Source: an uncultured Actinoplanes sp. (GTDB taxonomy: Bacteria > Actinomycetota > Actinomycetes > Mycobacteriales > Micromonosporaceae). Taken from it: a DNA stretch of 6,485 nucleotides. Of the stretch, positions 5,133-6,485 are shown in pieces (within the stretch, counting starts at the first letter, position 1; the number at the start of each line of letters is the position of its first letter). The stretch lies in the NCBI GenBank assembly GCA_934667465.1, contig CAKUMG010000343.1, positions 1 through 6,485 of the forward strand. Direction: 5' to 3'. A program made the position numbers and the translations under genes. The notes beneath the pieces are model-generated. The model had not been told where the DNA came from, made no database searches, and saw only the letters and a program-made list of their open reading frames with translations.

Positions 5133-5927
5133 ATGCGCGTTGCCGTGTGTCAGATGAACGCCCGCGATGACCGTGCGGCCAACCTGGCGGTCGCCCGGGG
5201 TTTGCTGGAGCGGGCCGCGGAGGCCGGGGCCACGCTGGCTGTCCTGCCCGAGTACGTCGACTATCTCGGGCCCAGCGCGGGGCTCCCGGCCCCGGAACCG
5301 GTCGACGGCGAGTTCGCGGAGTTCTTCGCGACGGCGGCCCGTGAGCTCGGGCTGTGGGTGCATGCGGGCTCTTTCCACGAGGCCGGCCCCGACCCGGAGC
5401 GCACCTGGAACACGTCGCTGGTCTTCGACCCGTCCGGCGCGCTCGTGGCCACGTACCGCAAGATCCATCTTTATGACGTGGAGATCCCGGGCCGGGTCTC
5501 CTATCAGGAGTCGCGCTCGGTGGCGCCCGGCAAGGAGACCGTGGTCGCGGAGATCGACGGCGTGCCGACCGGACTCTCGATCTGCTACGACCTGCGCTTC
5601 CCGGAGCTCTACCGCCGGCTCGCGATCGACGGGGCCAAGGTCCTCGTGGTGCCGGCCGCGTTCATGCTGCACACCGGGCGCGACCACTGGGAGGTGCTGC
5701 TGCGGGCGCGCGCGATCGAGAACCAGTGCTACGTGGTGGCCGCGGGGCAGATCGGGGATCACGATCCGGGGCGCACCTGCTTCGGGCGGAGCATGATCGT
5801 GGACCCGTGGGGGACTGTCGTGGCCCAGGCGCCGGACACGGTGGGGGTAGTGACTGCGGACCTCGACCTGGCGCGGCTCGACGAGATCCGTACGACTGTG
5901 CCGAGCCTGGCCAACCGCCGCTTGTAG
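5133..5927 (+). CDS. Carbon-nitrogen hydrolase, Nit1-like (deaminated glutathione amidase lineage)
   Basis: Cytoplasmic amidase of the nitrilase superfamily, 264 aa, complete. The Glu-Lys-Cys triad is visible: E40 in LPEY, K110 in TYRKIHLYDVEIPG and C151 in SICYDLRFPEL. The surrounding motifs HWEVLLRARAIENQCYVVAA (185-204) and SMIVDPWGTVVA (220-231) closely resemble human NIT1 and bacterial YbeM/Nit1, which hydrolyse deaminated glutathione, a side product of transaminases, to alpha-ketoglutarate and cysteinylglycine. The family call is firm; the substrate is inferred from these motifs. Omega-amidase (Nit2) or another amide is possible. Most actinomycetes use mycothiol rather than glutathione, so the natural substrate is a real question. 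It is transcribed separately from clpX, behind two hairpins, and converges on a small membrane-protein gene 15 nt downstream. Confidence 0.93.
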   Translation: MRVAVCQMNARDDRAANLAVARGLLERAAEAGATLAVLPEYVDYLGPSAGLPAPEPVDGEFAEFFATAARELGLWVHAGSFHEAGPDPERTWNTSLVFDPSGALVATYRKIHLYDVEIPGRVSYQESRSVAPGKETVVAEIDGVPTGLSICYDLRFPELYRRLAIDGAKVLVVPAAFMLHTGRDHWEVLLRARAIENQCYVVAAGQIGDHDPGRTCFGRSMIVDPWGTVVAQAPDTVGVVTADLDLARLDEIRTTVPSLANRRL

Positions 5928-5942
5928 TTCGGTACGTCTGAT

Positions 5943-6158
5943 TCAGTACGTCTGAAGCAGGTAGCTCAGGACAGCGACGCACACCACAGCTCCGCCGGTG
6001 AGGAGCAGCGCGCCGCCCATCCGGGAGGGGCCGCGCTGGACGAGCCGGAACACGGACACCACGACAGCCATCAGTACCAGGATGCCGATGAGCAGCTGAG
6101 ACACCGGCAGCAGCTGCTCGAACAGCGCGTCGGCGGCATACGCCGGGTCATCCCTCAT
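5943..6158 (-). CDS. Small two-helix membrane protein, unknown function
   Basis: A 71-aa product with two predicted transmembrane segments: about residues 17-39 (LPVSQLLIGILVLMAVVVSV and following) and 50-69 (ALLLTGGAVVCVAVLSYLL). A short basic turn (RLVQRGPSR) joins them and the N-terminus is acidic. By the positive-inside rule the turn is cytoplasmic and both ends face out. There is no signal-peptidase site, and one Cys (residue 60) lies in the second helix. I chose ATG at 6158 because the acidic head and first helix follow at once; the frame stays open to 6425, but that extension is Arg/Pro-rich and runs through the right-edge promoter. No good Shine-Dalgarno sequence precedes it. It converges with the hydrolase gene. 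I do not recognise the family. Confidence 0.72.
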   Translation of the reverse strand: MRDDPAYAADALFEQLLPVSQLLIGILVLMAVVVSVFRLVQRGPSRMGGALLLTGGAVVCVAVLSYLLQTY

Positions 6159-6192
6159 GACTGCCACTGTGGCACGACCCGGGGCCTGGTGT

Positions 6193-6245
6193 GAGTTAGC
6201 GGGACGGATGTCGATTTGCGTTTCGGGTGGGGCGTCCCGTAACTT
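6193..6245 (+). terminator. Long-loop hairpin with T-rich tail, possible insulator
   Basis: GTTA plus CGGGACG (6195-6206, with G6199 bulged) pairs with CGTCCCGTAAC (6233-6243), extended by A/T and G.U pairs at the base. The loop is 26 nt. TTTCTCTCTG follows on the plus strand, so it could stop plus-strand read-through before the right-edge promoter. On the minus strand the same repeat would lie in or near the leader of the small membrane-protein gene. Confidence 0.45.
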
Positions 6246-6274
6246 TCTCTCTGCCCACGGGGAACCGGGAGGAA

Positions 6275-6323
6275 CGGGGACGAAAGTCGCCGATCCGGCC
6301 GGTGAGCCGAGGGCAGCTCGCCG
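6275..6323 (+). other. Two adjacent hairpins upstream of the right-edge promoter
   Basis: The first hairpin (6275-6292) has a 7-bp stem with one G/G mismatch and a GAAA tetraloop. The second (6300-6323) pairs CGGTGAGC with GCTCGCCG (one G.U) around an 8-nt loop. Together they suggest a folded RNA, or simply GC-rich upstream DNA. I could not match them to a known riboswitch class. Confidence 0.3.
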
Positions 6324-6376
6324 AAGCGTTAAGCTGAGGCAGCACCGGGCGAAGCCAGGGCAACGGAAACACCGAG

Positions 6377-6405
6377 TTGCGCTAGCGAGAACGACCGGGT
6401 AAAGT
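6377..6405 (+). promoter_or_regulatory. Strong promoter reading out of the right edge
   Basis: TTGCGC (6377-6382) and TAAAGT (6400-6405) are separated by exactly 17 bp, with a predicted start near 6412. This is the best -35/-10 pair in the window, and TAAAGT is typical of strong actinobacterial housekeeping or rRNA promoters. No start codon with a ribosome binding site is seen before the window ends, which fits an rRNA operon or another long-leader transcript downstream; this is inference. Confidence 0.65.
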
Positions 6406-6485
6406 AAGCCGGGCCTGCGGGGCACCGAGCGGATGGATCACTGAGTGATCTCCGAGCGGCTCGCACGGCCACCCACAACGATCTC

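Larger units (their letters stand above)
6159..6485. other. Non-coding right edge
   Basis: These 327 nt hold no convincing gene on either strand. They contain the bulged hairpin at 6193-6245, two small hairpins at 6275-6323, the promoter at 6377-6405 and a palindrome flanked by an 8-bp direct repeat (6425-6459). The remainder appears to be a transcribed leader running off the window. Confidence 0.6.

Noticed and set aside
5001..5762. 253-codon open frame antisense to the hydrolase
   Set aside because: His/Arg/Val-rich shadow that spans the hydrolase promoter and part of the clpX terminator.
6157..6402. 81-codon plus-strand open frame at the right edge
   Set aside because: Overlaps the hairpins and the -35/-10 promoter, lacks a ribosome site and has no recognisable features.
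6240..6420. Known riboswitch (c-di-AMP ydaO, cobalamin, glycine) or RNase P/tmRNA
   Set aside because: The purine-rich motifs looked suggestive, but the conserved cores of these classes as I know them are not present.
6159..6425. Extended version (160 codons) of the small membrane protein
   Set aside because: The added segment is Arg/Pro-rich and crosses the right-edge promoter; the compact 71-aa version has the coherent two-helix design.
1..6485. Mobile element, CRISPR array, defence or biosynthetic system
   Set aside because: No transposase or integrase, spaced repeat array, or unfamiliar multi-gene cassette is seen; the coding content is conserved housekeeping.

Overview
The window is a stretch of high-GC chromosome from an actinomycete. 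The paired ClpP paralogues, tRNA genes without an encoded CCA, GTG starts, TAnnnT-type -10 elements and U-poor terminator hairpins all fit Actinomycetota. The overall gene order suggests Micromonosporaceae or a relative, but that family assignment is inference. Most of the window is conserved proteostasis housekeeping rather than an accessory region.

Layout from left to right: tRNA-Gly(TCC) on the minus strand with a terminator hairpin behind it (4-120); tRNA-Pro(TGG) on the plus strand (299-372); tig, trigger factor (413-1759), closed by a perfect 12-bp terminator hairpin; a regulatory gap carrying a very good ClgR-type operator; clpP1 and clpP2 (1968-3271), two cistrons 11 nt apart, closed by a 16-bp terminator hairpin; a 362-nt gap with two palindromes, a TAGACT promoter and a long leader; clpX (3634-4923), followed by two hairpins; a Nit1-like carbon-nitrogen hydrolase (5133-5927) that looks leaderless; a convergent 71-codon two-helix membrane protein (5943-6158, minus strand); and a non-coding right edge with hairpins and a strong promoter reading out of the window.

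Functionally, trigger factor meets nascent chains at the ribosome. ClpX unfolds tagged or misfolded substrates and feeds them to the mixed ClpP1P2 peptidase. The terminators and separate promoters suggest that tig, clpP1P2 and clpX are three transcription units that can be regulated separately, with ClgR probably acting on clpP1P2. The hydrolase belongs to the deaminated-glutathione amidase (Nit1) lineage, which is noteworthy in a group that normally uses mycothiol. The promoter at the right edge (TTGCGC-N17-TAAAGT) resembles a strong housekeeping or stable-RNA promoter; its gene lies beyond the window.

I found no mobile element, CRISPR array, defence system or biosynthetic cluster. The less-explained signals are all non-coding: the palindromes and possible tiny ORFs upstream of clpX, the palindromes in the clpP1 promoter, and the structured right edge.
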